Of a stretch of 64,000 bases of DNA, positions 49,227-58,067 are shown in pieces; the first letter of the stretch is position 1, and each line of letters opens with the position of its first letter. The notes under the pieces are model-generated. The model was not told the DNA's origin and did not search any database. It saw nothing but the letters and a program-made list of their open reading frames with translations. Location of the stretch: positions 752,506 to 816,505 of the forward strand of contig NZ_LMIB01000012.1 in NCBI RefSeq assembly GCF_001429065.1, written 5' to 3'. The position numbers were made by a program, and so were the translations under genes. This DNA is from Sphingomonas sp. Root710 (GTDB lineage Bacteria; Pseudomonadota; Alphaproteobacteria; Sphingomonadales; Sphingomonadaceae).

Positions 49227-49655
49227 ATGGTTCGCGGCAAGGACAGGGGCCCAGCGGTCAGCCAGGCCGATTACGAGACGCTCGCAGCGTTCCGCTATGA
49301 GCTGCGGCGCTTCCTGAACTTCAGCGCCCAGGCCGCCAAGGCGCTCGGCATGACGCCGCATCAACATCAGAGCCTGCTGGCCATCCGCGCCGCGCCCGAT
49401 CGCACCATGACCATCGGCGACTTGGCAGAACAGCTTTTCATCCAGCCTCATACCGCGAGCGAACTCGCCGAACGCATGATCGCGCTAGGGTGGCTCGAAC
49501 GTCGCGCCTCGCTGCAGGATCGGCGCCGGGTGATGCTCGCGCTGACACCGCAATCGGAAGATATCCTCGCGAAGATGTCCGAGACGCATCGCAACGAGGT
49601 ACTGCGGATCCGGTCGACGCTGACGGGCTTGCTAGCGCGCCTCGGCAACAGCTGA
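49227..49655 (+). CDS. MarR-family transcriptional regulator
   Basis: 142 residues. Helical N-terminus, then the winged HTH (TIGDLAEQLFIQPHTASELAERMIALGWL) and the wing RRASLQDRRRVMLALT, typical of MarR. The usual targets are neighbouring transport or stress genes; here the convergent ClC gene is the nearest candidate. A hairpin terminator follows. Confidence 0.9.
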   Translation: MVRGKDRGPAVSQADYETLAAFRYELRRFLNFSAQAAKALGMTPHQHQSLLAIRAAPDRTMTIGDLAEQLFIQPHTASELAERMIALGWLERRASLQDRRRVMLALTPQSEDILAKMSETHRNEVLRIRSTLTGLLARLGNS

Positions 49656-49676
49656 CCACCCCAATAGGGGGTGGGA
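49656..49676 (+). terminator. Hairpin after the MarR gene
   Basis: CCACCCC-AATA-GGGGGTGG begins directly after the stop codon. There is no T-run, so it may be Rho-assisted or bidirectional. The following 275 bases up to the ClC stop contain no gene I can support. Confidence 0.5.
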
Positions 49677-49951
49677 AAGCCAGCGGCCGGCGATGTAGGC
49701 GGCGCCGACCACGGCTGTCGCTCCGCGAGCCCCCTGGACACAGGCTTTCGGGCGAATTCACCACCGCATCCAAGGCAACGCGGTTCCAGAATCCGGTCGA
49801 CATCCTGACCTATGGTGCGCAGCGCTCGCGCGAAATCATCGTCGGCCAATCCCACCACACCGATCTCGACCACGCAGCCGCAGTTCTCGTTGCAAGGAAC
49901 AGCTTCGAGAAAGAGCTACTGATCGGTCGCCAACGGTGTGGCGACGAGCGA

Positions 49952-51286
49952 TCAGCCCGCCTCCTGACGTGCGCCTGGGTCGCCGGTAGGGCCCAGCGCG
50001 AAGCGCTTCGACAGCCCATGATACAGCCTTTCCTTGCAGACCAGCTGGCCGGCGAAGTCCGCGACGAGTGCAGACGCGAGTAACGGCATCATCAGTCCGC
50101 GGCTCGCGGTCGTTTCCGAGATGATGATCACAGCGGTGAGCGGCGCCCGCACTACACCTGTGAAATATGCGACCATGCCCAGCAGCACGATTGCGCCCGG
50201 CGGATAGTCGGGAAAGATACTGCGCAACATGTCACCGATACCCGCGCCGACCGAGAGCGAGGGCGCGAAAATACCACCTGGCAGGCCGGATACCGCCGTT
50301 GCCAGCGTTGAGACGAACTTTGCCGCGCCGAACCACAGAGGCACGTCGGCCCCCGCGATCACCGCATGAGCGGTCCGATAACCCGTGCCCCAGGTCAATC
50401 CCGTCACCGTGCCGAGGATCGCGATGACCATCCCGCACCCGCCGGCCAACAGGATCGGTCGCGCGCGCAGCCATTGAATCGGCGCGAAGGCCGTCGTCGC
50501 TATGCCGAGCATCATGCGCGCGAACAGGCCGCCTGCCATTCCTCCAAGCACTCCCGCGACCGGCGCCGCGATGAGCGCCTGTGACACGCCGAGCGTCTGC
50601 CGCATGACGCCGAAATAGACATAGTCGCCCGCCAGTCCCAGGCTGACCATGCCGGCGATCAGGACCGCCGCCATGACGAGCAGGGTCATGCGCTGTTCAT
50701 AGGCTGAGGCGAGTTCCTCGATTGCGAAGGACACGCCCGCCAGCGGCGTGTTGAAGGCGGCGGCCACGCCGGCAGCGCCGCCCGCGATAAATACCGAGGC
50801 GCGCAGCGGGATCGCCATCCACCGATGCACATAACCCATTATCGATGCCGCGATCTGAACCGTCGGTCCCTCGCGCCCCACCGATGCCCCGCACAGCAGC
50901 GCGCCGATGGTCAGCATGAGCTTGGCGATCACGGTTCGTGCCGAGACCAACGCCGTCATCCCGCGCTCGGGATCGCGCGACGCTGCAATGACCTGTGGTA
51001 TTCCGGAGCCGCTCGCGGCCGGGGCCATCCTGCGCGTCAGCCACACAAGGCTCGCAAAGCCAAGCGGTGTCGCGACCAACGGCATCCACCACCACTGACG
51101 GGCCATCTGCAGAAATAGCATACCCGCCCAGTCCGATAGTCTTGCGAATAGCAGCGCGATCAGTCCGATCACAATCGCGCCACCCAGGATCGCGATACGC
51201 CGCCGCCAGACCATAGCTTCGGGACCATGGCGGCGCAGCAGCGCCCGCAAGCGGATCGGCGTAAGGTTACGAAAACGCATCGTCAT
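49952..51286 (-). CDS. ClC-family chloride channel/transporter
   Basis: 444 residues from ATG 51286 (ATG 51280 also possible). Ten or more membrane segments. The three ion-pathway signatures are present: GSGIPQV, GREGPTVQ with the gating glutamate, and GGIFAPSLSVGAGIG. No C-terminal CBS domains. Bacterial members with the gating Glu are usually H+/Cl- exchangers used in acid resistance. With otsB and the MgtC-like gene it suggests a stress-related neighbourhood. Confidence 0.93.
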   Translation of the reverse strand: MTMRFRNLTPIRLRALLRRHGPEAMVWRRRIAILGGAIVIGLIALLFARLSDWAGMLFLQMARQWWWMPLVATPLGFASLVWLTRRMAPAASGSGIPQVIAASRDPERGMTALVSARTVIAKLMLTIGALLCGASVGREGPTVQIAASIMGYVHRWMAIPLRASVFIAGGAAGVAAAFNTPLAGVSFAIEELASAYEQRMTLLVMAAVLIAGMVSLGLAGDYVYFGVMRQTLGVSQALIAAPVAGVLGGMAGGLFARMMLGIATTAFAPIQWLRARPILLAGGCGMVIAILGTVTGLTWGTGYRTAHAVIAGADVPLWFGAAKFVSTLATAVSGLPGGIFAPSLSVGAGIGDMLRSIFPDYPPGAIVLLGMVAYFTGVVRAPLTAVIIISETTASRGLMMPLLASALVADFAGQLVCKERLYHGLSKRFALGPTGDPGARQEAG

Positions 51287-51429
51287 CGCTCGATCGGGAC
51301 GCGAATAAGCATAGGGGTCAGACCGACCAATCCGACGATGACGAAGCCGCCCTTCTGGGCCGCGGTACCGACCAACATGCAACTCGCCATTGCAAGCGCA
51401 AGCGCGCGTCGCATCCCGCAAAAGAACAT
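51283..51429 (-). CDS. Possible 48-residue hydrophobic peptide
   Basis: MFFCGMRRALALAMASCMLV, then two Gly/Val-rich hydrophobic stretches. It ends four bases into the ClC gene start (ATGA-type overlap at 51283-51286), which suggests coupling. There is no recognisable ribosome-binding site or family. Confidence 0.3.
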   Translation of the reverse strand: MFFCGMRRALALAMASCMLVGTAAQKGGFVIVGLVGLTPMLIRVPIER

Positions 51430-51472
51430 GGATGCGCCCGACAGCCGGACCTCGGCGCCGTTCGGAGCGGAT

Positions 51473-52249
51473 TTAGCGGCCTGCATGGCGCGCTCGCCCG
51501 GCCTTCGGCGCACATTGGAGCCATCTGCGGACCGATAACGGATGGGGTAGGCCGAATGACGCCGCTGTCGCGCGACAGCCACCGACCAGGATACCGAGAC
51601 CACCGAGTTCCCGCGCCGCCTTGAAGCCCGCTTCGTCGGTCAGGTCATCGCCGATGAAGATGGGACGCGAGCCACGCATATCCCCACTGTCCATGTAGCG
51701 GCGAACGGCTGATCCCTTATTGCCGCCGGGCGCGCGGACCTCGACCACGCTCTTTCCCATTTGGAGCGTCAGGCCAAGGGCCGTGGCCAGTCCGCTGGCG
51801 ATGATCGGTGCGAGCCGCCTCAACCCTGGTGCCGACCTATAATGAAGTGCAACGCCCAAGCTCTTTTCCTCAACCAGAGCCCCGGCGTGGCTCGCTGCCG
51901 CGCAATGAAACGCCTCGGCGACGACGTCGAGCGACGCAGGTCGATCAGGCTGGACCAAATGCCCGTCGGTGCGATGTTCTATGCCGTGACTTGCGGATAT
52001 CGCGATCTGGCCGGCGATGGGGCCGAGCAGGCTATCCAACTGAGCAAGCGAGCGGCCGCTGACGATCGCAAGCCGACCTTCGAAGGACCGCGCCAGTTCG
52101 CGAAGAAGGGCAGTCAACCCCGGTTCGACGATCACCGCCTCAGGTCGCATGGCGATGTCGACAAGCGTGCCATCAAAATCAAGAAAGAGGCTGGCGTCGG
52201 TGAGCAAGTCAACCGGCGGCTCGGGAAGGCAGGTAATGGGGCACTCCAT
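51473..52249 (-). CDS. otsB: Trehalose-6-phosphate phosphatase
   Basis: 258 residues. HAD-fold enzyme with catalytic Asps in LFLDFDGTLV (D24, D26), motif II in AIVSGRS and motif IV in IFIGDDLTDEAGF. LRELARSFEGRLAIVSGRSL and VEVRAPGGNKGSAVRRYM are typical of OtsB. It removes phosphate from trehalose-6-phosphate. No trehalose-6-phosphate synthase (otsA) gene is in the window, so its partner must be elsewhere or the gene is a stray copy. Confidence 0.9.
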   Translation of the reverse strand: MECPITCLPEPPVDLLTDASLFLDFDGTLVDIAMRPEAVIVEPGLTALLRELARSFEGRLAIVSGRSLAQLDSLLGPIAGQIAISASHGIEHRTDGHLVQPDRPASLDVVAEAFHCAAASHAGALVEEKSLGVALHYRSAPGLRRLAPIIASGLATALGLTLQMGKSVVEVRAPGGNKGSAVRRYMDSGDMRGSRPIFIGDDLTDEAGFKAARELGGLGILVGGCRATAASFGLPHPLSVRRWLQCAPKAGRARHAGR

Positions 52250-52302
52250 CGATGTGAATCGCTGCCGGACAGGGACACCTCTCTGAAACAAAAGCGCGAT
52301 TG

Positions 52303-52324
52303 TATCGTAACGCGATATATTTGA
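52303..52324. promoter_or_regulatory. Palindromic element TATCG-N5-CGATA, copy 2
   Basis: TATCG-TAACG-CGATA followed by TATTTGA, nearly identical to the copy at 48640. It lies between divergent otsB and the MgtC-like gene, 54 bases upstream of the otsB start and about 70 before the MgtC start. Confidence 0.55.
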
Positions 52325-52395
52325 GTTCTTTCCGCGTCAACCGGATGACGCGAAGAAACAGGGAGCGGTCGGGGTGGACGACGCGTTGTGGAAAT

Positions 52396-52890
52396 ATGGA
52401 TGCTGCTGCTTTCTCCCCGATGTATTTTAGCTGGCTGGACGTGCTTGCGCGCCTGGGGGCCGCAAGCTTGTTATCGCTTGCCATCGGCATCGAGCGCTTC
52501 GTGCGCCGCAAGCCAGTCGACTTCCGCCCGTTTTTGATCGTCTCGCTGGCGTCGAGCGCGCTCATTATCGGCCTCATCGAGGCGAGCTTCGCCATTCGGG
52601 ATCCGCGGCTGTCGATCGATCCTGGCAGAGTTATGAGTGGCGTGATGACCGGGGTCGGCTTCCTTGGGGCGGGCGCGTTGTTTCGCGAAAAGCATATCGT
52701 CCAGGGCGCGGGATCAGCCGCCGCGTTCTGGGCGGCTGGTGCGATCGGGATCGTTTGCGGCCTTGGCCTGCTTTGGCTGGGGGCGCTTCTCGCCGGTGGC
52801 ATCCTCCTACTGTTTCTCGCGGGACGGCCTTTCACGGAGACCTATGATGCCCGGATGAGCGATGAGGCGCGCGGTGATAACGGACATTGA
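52396..52890 (+). CDS. MgtC/SapB-family membrane protein
   Basis: 164 residues from ATG 52396 (ATG 52345 is in frame but gives an atypical basic extension). Four to five membrane segments; SLAIGIERFVRRKPVDFRPF and TGVGFLGAGALFREKHIVQG are the family signatures. There is no C-terminal ACT-like domain, so it is the short form. MgtC proteins support growth at low magnesium or acid pH and modulate the ATP synthase in pathogens. The role in free-living bacteria is less clear. Confidence 0.88.
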   Translation: MDAAAFSPMYFSWLDVLARLGAASLLSLAIGIERFVRRKPVDFRPFLIVSLASSALIIGLIEASFAIRDPRLSIDPGRVMSGVMTGVGFLGAGALFREKHIVQGAGSAAAFWAAGAIGIVCGLGLLWLGALLAGGILLLFLAGRPFTETYDARMSDEARGDNGH

Positions 52891-53144
52891 GCGTGACGCG
52901 GGCGTTGCAACGCTCAGGAGCAGCAGCAATCCGCCGAGCCCGGATGTTTATCGAAGCCATGGCCTCCCGGCTGCCGTCGCGGTGAACGGCAAGCAGGCTG
53001 GACACGAAGTCAGAGGCGGATGTCGGCTGTGCTGGCCATGCCGCGCCAATTCGGCAAGCATCGCCACATGCATGGCCGCGATATCGCTTGCTGTCCCAAC
53101 TTTGTGACCGCGCATGGAAATGCAAGGATCGATCTTTATGTTAG
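52891..53144. other. Gap before the hip operators
   Basis: About 250 bases with no supported gene; together with the operator region the gene-free stretch is 357 bases. Short open frames exist on both strands without motifs or ribosome-binding sites. Confidence 0.4.
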
Positions 53145-53231
53145 CGAACGATCACTTAGTTCTAATGCGATTGAACGCTCTCTTTTTCTGATTGCGATCG
53201 AACGGTAACATAGATAAAAAGTGATCGTTCG
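53145..53231. promoter_or_regulatory. Cluster of putative HipB operators
   Basis: A perfect inverted repeat, CGAACGATCACTT (53145-53157) and AAGTGATCGTTCG (53219-53231), encloses two direct copies of GCGATYGAACG (53167-53177 and 53194-53204). All four share a GAT(C/T)GAACG or GATCGTTCG core. The cluster ends 16 bases before the hipB start. HipB autoregulates through multiple operators in E. coli; the sites here differ from that consensus. Confidence 0.6.
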
Positions 53232-53247
53232 GTAGCGGGAGGGCATT

Positions 53248-53538
53248 GTGCAGGTTCGCACGGCGAAAGAGATCGGCACGTTCATTCGCGACCAGCGCAG
53301 GAGACAGCAGCTCGATCAGGCAACGCTGGCGTCGCGTATCGGCGTCAACCGCCGCTGGGTCATGGAAGTCGAACGCGGCAAGCCACGAGCCGAGATCGAC
53401 CTGGTGTTGAAGGCGCTGGAGGCGTTGGGCCTCAGTTTGTCCGTTGATCGAACCAACCTACCCGGCCCGAGCGCGGACGCGCTCGATATCGTCGATATCG
53501 ATGCGATCGTGCGCAAGGCGAAGGGGCCTGCAACATGA
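53248..53538 (+). CDS. hipB: HipB-like antitoxin / HTH repressor
   Basis: 96 residues from GTG 53248, after GCGGGAGGG. Cro/CI-type helix-turn-helix (TFIRDQRRRQQLDQATLASR and IGVNRRWVMEVERGKPRAEI). The C-terminal tail is flexible (PGPSADALDIVDID). It overlaps hipA by four bases (ATGA). It should bind HipA and repress the operon through the upstream operator cluster. Confidence 0.88.
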   Translation: MQVRTAKEIGTFIRDQRRRQQLDQATLASRIGVNRRWVMEVERGKPRAEIDLVLKALEALGLSLSVDRTNLPGPSADALDIVDIDAIVRKAKGPAT

Positions 53539-54869
53539 ATACGGAACTCTTCGTTTTGCTTTCCGACCGCGTGATCGGCCGCGTGGTCCAGGACGACCGG
53601 GCCAAATTATCGTTCATCTATGACGAAGCCTGGCGCGATATTCGGGGCGCATATCCATTGTCGCTTTCGATGCCGCTTGCAGCGCTTGAGCACAGGCATA
53701 ACGAAATCAGCGCCTATATCTGGGGCCTGCTCCCCGATAATGAACTCGTGCTCGATCGCTGGGCGAAGCGGTTCCAGGTCTCGGCCCGCAACCCGTTCGC
53801 GCTGATCGCCAATGTCGGTGAAGATTGCGCCGGCGCCGTGCAGTTCGTCCGCCCCGAGCGTCTCGACGCCATTCTCCAAAGCGGCGCCGGCGACGTCGCC
53901 TGGCTCGAAGAAGCGGAGATCGCAGCGCGCATCCGGCAGCTTCGTGAGGATCAGTCCGCCTGGCGCCGGCCCGGCGACACCGGGCAGTTCAGCCTGGCCG
54001 GCGCACAACCGAAAACCGCGCTTCTCCTTCAGAAGGATCGCTGGGGCGTGCCGTCCGGCCGCATTCCGACGACCCACATCCTCAAGCCACCGAGCGCCGA
54101 TTTCGATGGCCATGCCGAGAACGAGCATTTCTGCCTGGTGCTCGCGCGCGCGCTTGGCCTCCCTGTGGCAACGTCGACCGTCATGCGGTTCGGCGACGAG
54201 GTGGTGTTCGTCGTGGAGCGCTACGATCGGCAAGCGACCGATCGCGGCGTCATCCGCATCCATCAGGAGGATATGTGCCAAGCGCTGGGCGTACTTCCAA
54301 CGCACAAATATGAAAATGAAGGCGGTCCGGGCGTATCGATGATCGCCGGCCTGTTGAGAGAAAATTCTCGGACACCGGTGGAGGACGTCCAGACATTCCT
54401 CGATGCCATCGCGCTCAACTGGCTCATCGGTGGCACCGATGCCCATGCCAAGAATTATTCCATCTTAATCGGCGCCGCCGGCCGGGTCCGACTGGCACCG
54501 CTCTACGACGTGGCGAGCATCTTGCCCTATGACGACTTCGATCCGATGCGCGCCAAGCTCGCCATGAAGATCGGCGGAAAATACCGCCTCCGCGACATTT
54601 CCCCGCGCGGCTGGGACAAGGTCGCCGCCGAGCTGGAACTGGATCCAGCGGCCCTATCTGAACGCGTTCGCGCGATGGCCGATGCACTGCCGGCTGCAGC
54701 CGAAAGCGTTCAACGAGATATGCGCGATGCTGGGATGACACATGCCATCGTAACCCGGCTGGTGGAACGCTTGAAAGCACAGGCGGCAACGAGTTCGAAG
54801 CAGTTTGCGCTGGCAGAAAGCGTCACGGCGGCGACGGGCAATGCAGCTGGCGGCATCGCCGACGAATAG
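53535..54869 (+). CDS. hipA: HipA-like serine/threonine kinase toxin
   Basis: 444 residues. N-terminal couple_hipA domain (about 1-105), ATP-site motif FSLAGAQPKTALLL, catalytic WLIGGTDAHAKNYSIL and the metal-binding RLAPLYDVASILPYDD are intact, so it is probably active. HipA phosphorylates glutamyl-tRNA synthetase in E. coli and induces dormancy; other family members hit other targets. The C-terminus is longer than E. coli HipA by a low-complexity tail. The pair adjoins the trb genes on the opposite strand and may stabilise the element. Confidence 0.92.
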   Translation: MNTELFVLLSDRVIGRVVQDDRAKLSFIYDEAWRDIRGAYPLSLSMPLAALEHRHNEISAYIWGLLPDNELVLDRWAKRFQVSARNPFALIANVGEDCAGAVQFVRPERLDAILQSGAGDVAWLEEAEIAARIRQLREDQSAWRRPGDTGQFSLAGAQPKTALLLQKDRWGVPSGRIPTTHILKPPSADFDGHAENEHFCLVLARALGLPVATSTVMRFGDEVVFVVERYDRQATDRGVIRIHQEDMCQALGVLPTHKYENEGGPGVSMIAGLLRENSRTPVEDVQTFLDAIALNWLIGGTDAHAKNYSILIGAAGRVRLAPLYDVASILPYDDFDPMRAKLAMKIGGKYRLRDISPRGWDKVAAELELDPAALSERVRAMADALPAAAESVQRDMRDAGMTHAIVTRLVERLKAQAATSSKQFALAESVTAATGNAAGGIADE

Positions 54870-54874
54870 AAGTG

Positions 54875-55117
54875 TCAGGCTGACATATTTTTCTGCCCCC
54901 GCAGCCGGGCCTCACGCTCGCGGACGAAGACGCGGTCGCTTTCAAGGAAGGTGACAAGCATGGCCGGGATCAAGTCGGCGACCGGCTCGTCGCGCCCATA
55001 GGTTTGCGCATAGAGCGCGGCATAGTCGGTCAGCGCCTGGTGCAGATCGGGCATTACCGAGATACTGAGTTTGATCGGCGTTCGATCGGGCAACTGTGTA
55101 AGTTTGAGGCCCGCCAT
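54875..55117 (-). CDS. DUF2274 protein at the end of the trb operon
   Basis: 80 residues. KLTQLPDRTPIKLSISVMPDLHQALTDYA is the family opening; it has a ribbon-helix-helix-like character. DUF2274 genes regularly follow trbI in Trb-type conjugation operons of alphaproteobacteria. The function is unknown. It starts directly at the end of trbI (1 base gap). Confidence 0.85.
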   Translation of the reverse strand: MAGLKLTQLPDRTPIKLSISVMPDLHQALTDYAALYAQTYGRDEPVADLIPAMLVTFLESDRVFVREREARLRGQKNMSA

Positions 55118-56317
55118 TCAATCTCTCCTGCCTGCCGGCGGCGCGAATATGAGATCCTTGTGCACCACGAGCCGAACCGGCGCGCCGGGACGTATGGCGA
55201 TCGTCGGCTGGATGCCTAGATTGCGCTGGGTGATCTGATCGCCAGCTCGCGCGACGTTGTCCTGCGTCGACATCCGGATCGCCTGTACGAGGTCGCTCTG
55301 CCCGGAGAGCGCCAGTTCTGAGCTGACGCCGAGCAGCGTGGACAGGACAACACCCTTCAGAAGCTGCCAGGTGTGCAAGTCGACCTTGTCGGCGAGGCCG
55401 GCATAGCCGGACGGGTCGGTCGCCGGGACATTGTCGATGCGCAGCGAACTTCCGTCCGGCATGATGATGCGCTGCCAGACGATCAGCGCCCGCTTCTGAC
55501 CGAACGCGACGACACTGTCATAGCTGCCCACCAACCGGGCGCCCTGCGGCACGAGCAGCAATCGGCCGGTGGCGCTGTCGTAAGTGTTCTCGGTCACCTG
55601 TGCCGTGACCAGTCCCGGCAGGTCGGACCGTAGGCCCGTGATCAGACTGGCCGAGATCACGCTGCCCGCCGACAGTGTGTAGGGCGACGGCAGTGCCGTG
55701 AGCGCATGCGGATTCACGTTGGCCTTCGGATCCAGCGCAGCCACGAACGCGGTCTTGCGCCCCTGGGCATTGGGATCGCTTGTCGGATCGAGAGTAACCT
55801 TACCAGGCTCGCTTGCGGGCGTTGCTGCGGGCGCGGCGATGGACGCTTCGCCGGTCGACTGGGTCTGACGGTTCTGCACCAGAACTCCAGACTCGCGGGC
55901 CGCTTTCAGTTCGGCGAGCCTGCGTTCCCGTTCTGCCGCTTCCGCCTTCTGAAACTGCTGGTCAGTCGGATTGATCGCCGTCGCAAGCTGCTGCTGCCGT
56001 TCTAGGATCGGCTTGCCAAGGTCACCCGGGAGCGGTGGGCCGAGACGTGGCACGTCGCCGTAGGTGGCCGGTGCGCCGCTCAAGTCATCACTCGTCGGTC
56101 GCACATTGGGTTGCGACAATTCCTGCTGGGTGTCCCCGCGCTGGAAGAACCGCGGTTTCAACGCCATCCAGGTCACGGCGATCAGGCTCACCGAGCCGAT
56201 TGCCGCGATCGCGATGATCACGCCGCGCTTGAAGCGGATCGCGCGCGGCGGCCGCGCCCGGATCGCTAGCGTCTCCGGGTCAAGCTTGGCGCCCGACTGC
56301 GCTAGGGCTTCAGTCAC
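55118..56317 (-). CDS. trbI: Conjugal transfer protein TrbI (VirB10-like)
   Basis: 399 residues from a GTG overlapping the trbG stop (GTGA). One N-terminal membrane segment (GVIIAIAAIGSVSLIAVTW), a proline/charged periplasmic linker, then the VirB10 beta-barrel domain (SAGSVISASLITGLRSDLPG, GRLLLVPQGARLVGSYDSVV). It spans the envelope and forms the outer-membrane core with TrbG (VirB9) and lipoprotein partners. Intact. Confidence 0.93.
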   Translation of the reverse strand: MTEALAQSGAKLDPETLAIRARPPRAIRFKRGVIIAIAAIGSVSLIAVTWMALKPRFFQRGDTQQELSQPNVRPTSDDLSGAPATYGDVPRLGPPLPGDLGKPILERQQQLATAINPTDQQFQKAEAAERERRLAELKAARESGVLVQNRQTQSTGEASIAAPAATPASEPGKVTLDPTSDPNAQGRKTAFVAALDPKANVNPHALTALPSPYTLSAGSVISASLITGLRSDLPGLVTAQVTENTYDSATGRLLLVPQGARLVGSYDSVVAFGQKRALIVWQRIIMPDGSSLRIDNVPATDPSGYAGLADKVDLHTWQLLKGVVLSTLLGVSSELALSGQSDLVQAIRMSTQDNVARAGDQITQRNLGIQPTIAIRPGAPVRLVVHKDLIFAPPAGRRD

Positions 56318-57252
56318 GACGCCCTCCGCCGATTGTCGGCCTGGCCGGATCGGGTGATCCGCACGATGTCCTGACGCTTCAGCCCAAGTCGCAGCTCTGC
56401 GGTCTCGAACAGCCGGTCGACGACATAATAGCGCCCCTGCACCCGATAATTGACCAGCTGCGCAGCCCCCTTGCCATCGACAAGGAAGAGCGGCGGCGCT
56501 TCGCCGGTGCCCAGACTGGCCGGGAACTCGATAAAGGTCTGCCGACCATCGTCGAATGCGCGGAGTGGCCGCCACGCAGGCTGGTCGCCAGAGATGACAT
56601 AGTCGAAATGGAGCTGGTCGACCGAGAGCCCGATCGCGATGGGCTGCACGGCGCGGGCTCGATCCTCCGCCGCCTTCAGCGCGATGATCTGGTCCTGCGG
56701 ATAGGTCCATGACAGGGCCACCATCGCCGAGCGTTCGGCGCTCGAAAGCGCGAGATGGTAGGTTCGCCGGTCGGTGGTGATGATGATGTTGGTGACGAGC
56801 CCGGGGGCAAATGGCTTCACCAGGACATGCGTCCGCTTGGCGTCCCCGCTGCCGCTGGTCGTGTCGCCGATCGCCCATCGAACTGTATCGCCGGCGGCCA
56901 CAGCGCCCAGCGCTTCTCCCGGCTGCAGCGCAATGTCAGTAACCTGCCCGGGTGCCGTGAGTACGCGGAAAACCGCGCCATCGCTGAACGGGTAGACCTG
57001 AACCGCGTTGATATATCCAGCCGCGACCGGTTCAAGCGTCGCCGCGCGGTTGGCGGCGCGGACGCGCAATTCCGCCGGCGAAGGTGGCACCCGCCGATGC
57101 AGTTTCGTCCGCGGCCTCGCCGTTGGGCTGGGCTGGGCGACGACCGGTGCGGCCACCACCGCTGGGGGCACCGGCGGCGACGGGAGGGGCGCGGTCTGGG
57201 CCGCCGCGATGCTGGCGCTGGCGAGAAGGCCGATGACGACAAGCGATTTCAT
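56314..57252 (-). CDS. trbG: Conjugal transfer protein TrbG (VirB9-like)
   Basis: 312 residues with a Sec signal peptide (SLVVIGLLASASIAAAQ). A proline-rich early part precedes the VirB9 domain (INAVQVYPFSDGAVFRVLTA; PQDQIIALKAAEDRAR; NYRVQGRYYVVDRLF). It overlaps trbF (ATGA) and trbI (GTGA). Part of the outer-membrane core of the mating channel. Confidence 0.93.
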   Translation of the reverse strand: MKSLVVIGLLASASIAAAQTAPLPSPPVPPAVVAAPVVAQPSPTARPRTKLHRRVPPSPAELRVRAANRAATLEPVAAGYINAVQVYPFSDGAVFRVLTAPGQVTDIALQPGEALGAVAAGDTVRWAIGDTTSGSGDAKRTHVLVKPFAPGLVTNIIITTDRRTYHLALSSAERSAMVALSWTYPQDQIIALKAAEDRARAVQPIAIGLSVDQLHFDYVISGDQPAWRPLRAFDDGRQTFIEFPASLGTGEAPPLFLVDGKGAAQLVNYRVQGRYYVVDRLFETAELRLGLKRQDIVRITRSGQADNRRRAS

Positions 57253-58067
57253 TGGCGGGTCTCCGCTTGCGGTTGCTGGGGCTGGGCGAGGTTCGGATCG
57301 AGCGGCGATCCGAGCGGGAGGTTCGGATCCGGGGCCATGGCCGGCCTTGCGGAGGGCGATAGCGCTGCGGGCGCCGTCACCCCCGGTTCCAATTCCCGGC
57401 TCCAGTCGACGGCATCGACATAGAGTCCGAGCGGATTGCGGCGCAGCGCATCCGCGCTCGCTGGCGCCTTGAGGACGACGGTCAGGATACCGGTCCAATG
57501 TGCTGACCCGGCCTGCGCTCCGCGTTCGTAGCTGGTCTCGATCCATTTCACCTGAAACGACCGATCGGAGGCGCGGACGACGCTCGTGACCTGTACCGAT
57601 ACCGTTCGCTCTCCGACACGGCCAAACGGATCGGCCGCGCGGACATAGTCGCCAAGAAAGACCGCGCCGCGCTTGGTGGTGAAGTCATAGGCCGACAGCC
57701 AGTCCTGGCGCATGAGCACCGGATCGAGCGAAACCGACCGGACGCTGGTAACGAAGCGGCCGAGGAACCATGCGATCTGCGGATCGGTCGGATGATACCC
57801 GGCTTCGGCCTCCGTCACCGCGCGCGGCTCGCCGAGCCTGTCGACCTCGACGACGTAGGGAACGACCCGGCTCTGGACCGACTGCCAGAGCAGTCCGCCC
57901 GACAGTGCCGCTGTCAGTCCGAGGCATCCGAACGCCATCAGCCGCCAGTTCCGTGCCTGCACCCGGGCCGAGCCGATCCGGTCGTCCCAGAGCTGGCCGG
58001 CTCGCTGGAATGGGGTTTCGGGGACGGGCGACCGCCCATAGCGTTGCACGGCTCTCTTGAAGATCAT
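57249..58067 (-). CDS. trbF: Conjugal transfer protein TrbF (VirB8-like)
   Basis: 272 residues. One N-terminal membrane anchor (LMAFGCLGLTAALSGGLLWQ), then a VirB8-type periplasmic domain (VPYVVEVDRLGEPRAV, WTGILTVVL). NPLGLYVDAVDWSREL is typical of TrbF. The C-terminus is a Pro/Gln-rich tail. Starts and stops overlap its neighbours by one to four bases. Confidence 0.93.
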   Translation of the reverse strand: MIFKRAVQRYGRSPVPETPFQRAGQLWDDRIGSARVQARNWRLMAFGCLGLTAALSGGLLWQSVQSRVVPYVVEVDRLGEPRAVTEAEAGYHPTDPQIAWFLGRFVTSVRSVSLDPVLMRQDWLSAYDFTTKRGAVFLGDYVRAADPFGRVGERTVSVQVTSVVRASDRSFQVKWIETSYERGAQAGSAHWTGILTVVLKAPASADALRRNPLGLYVDAVDWSRELEPGVTAPAALSPSARPAMAPDPNLPLGSPLDPNLAQPQQPQAETRQ

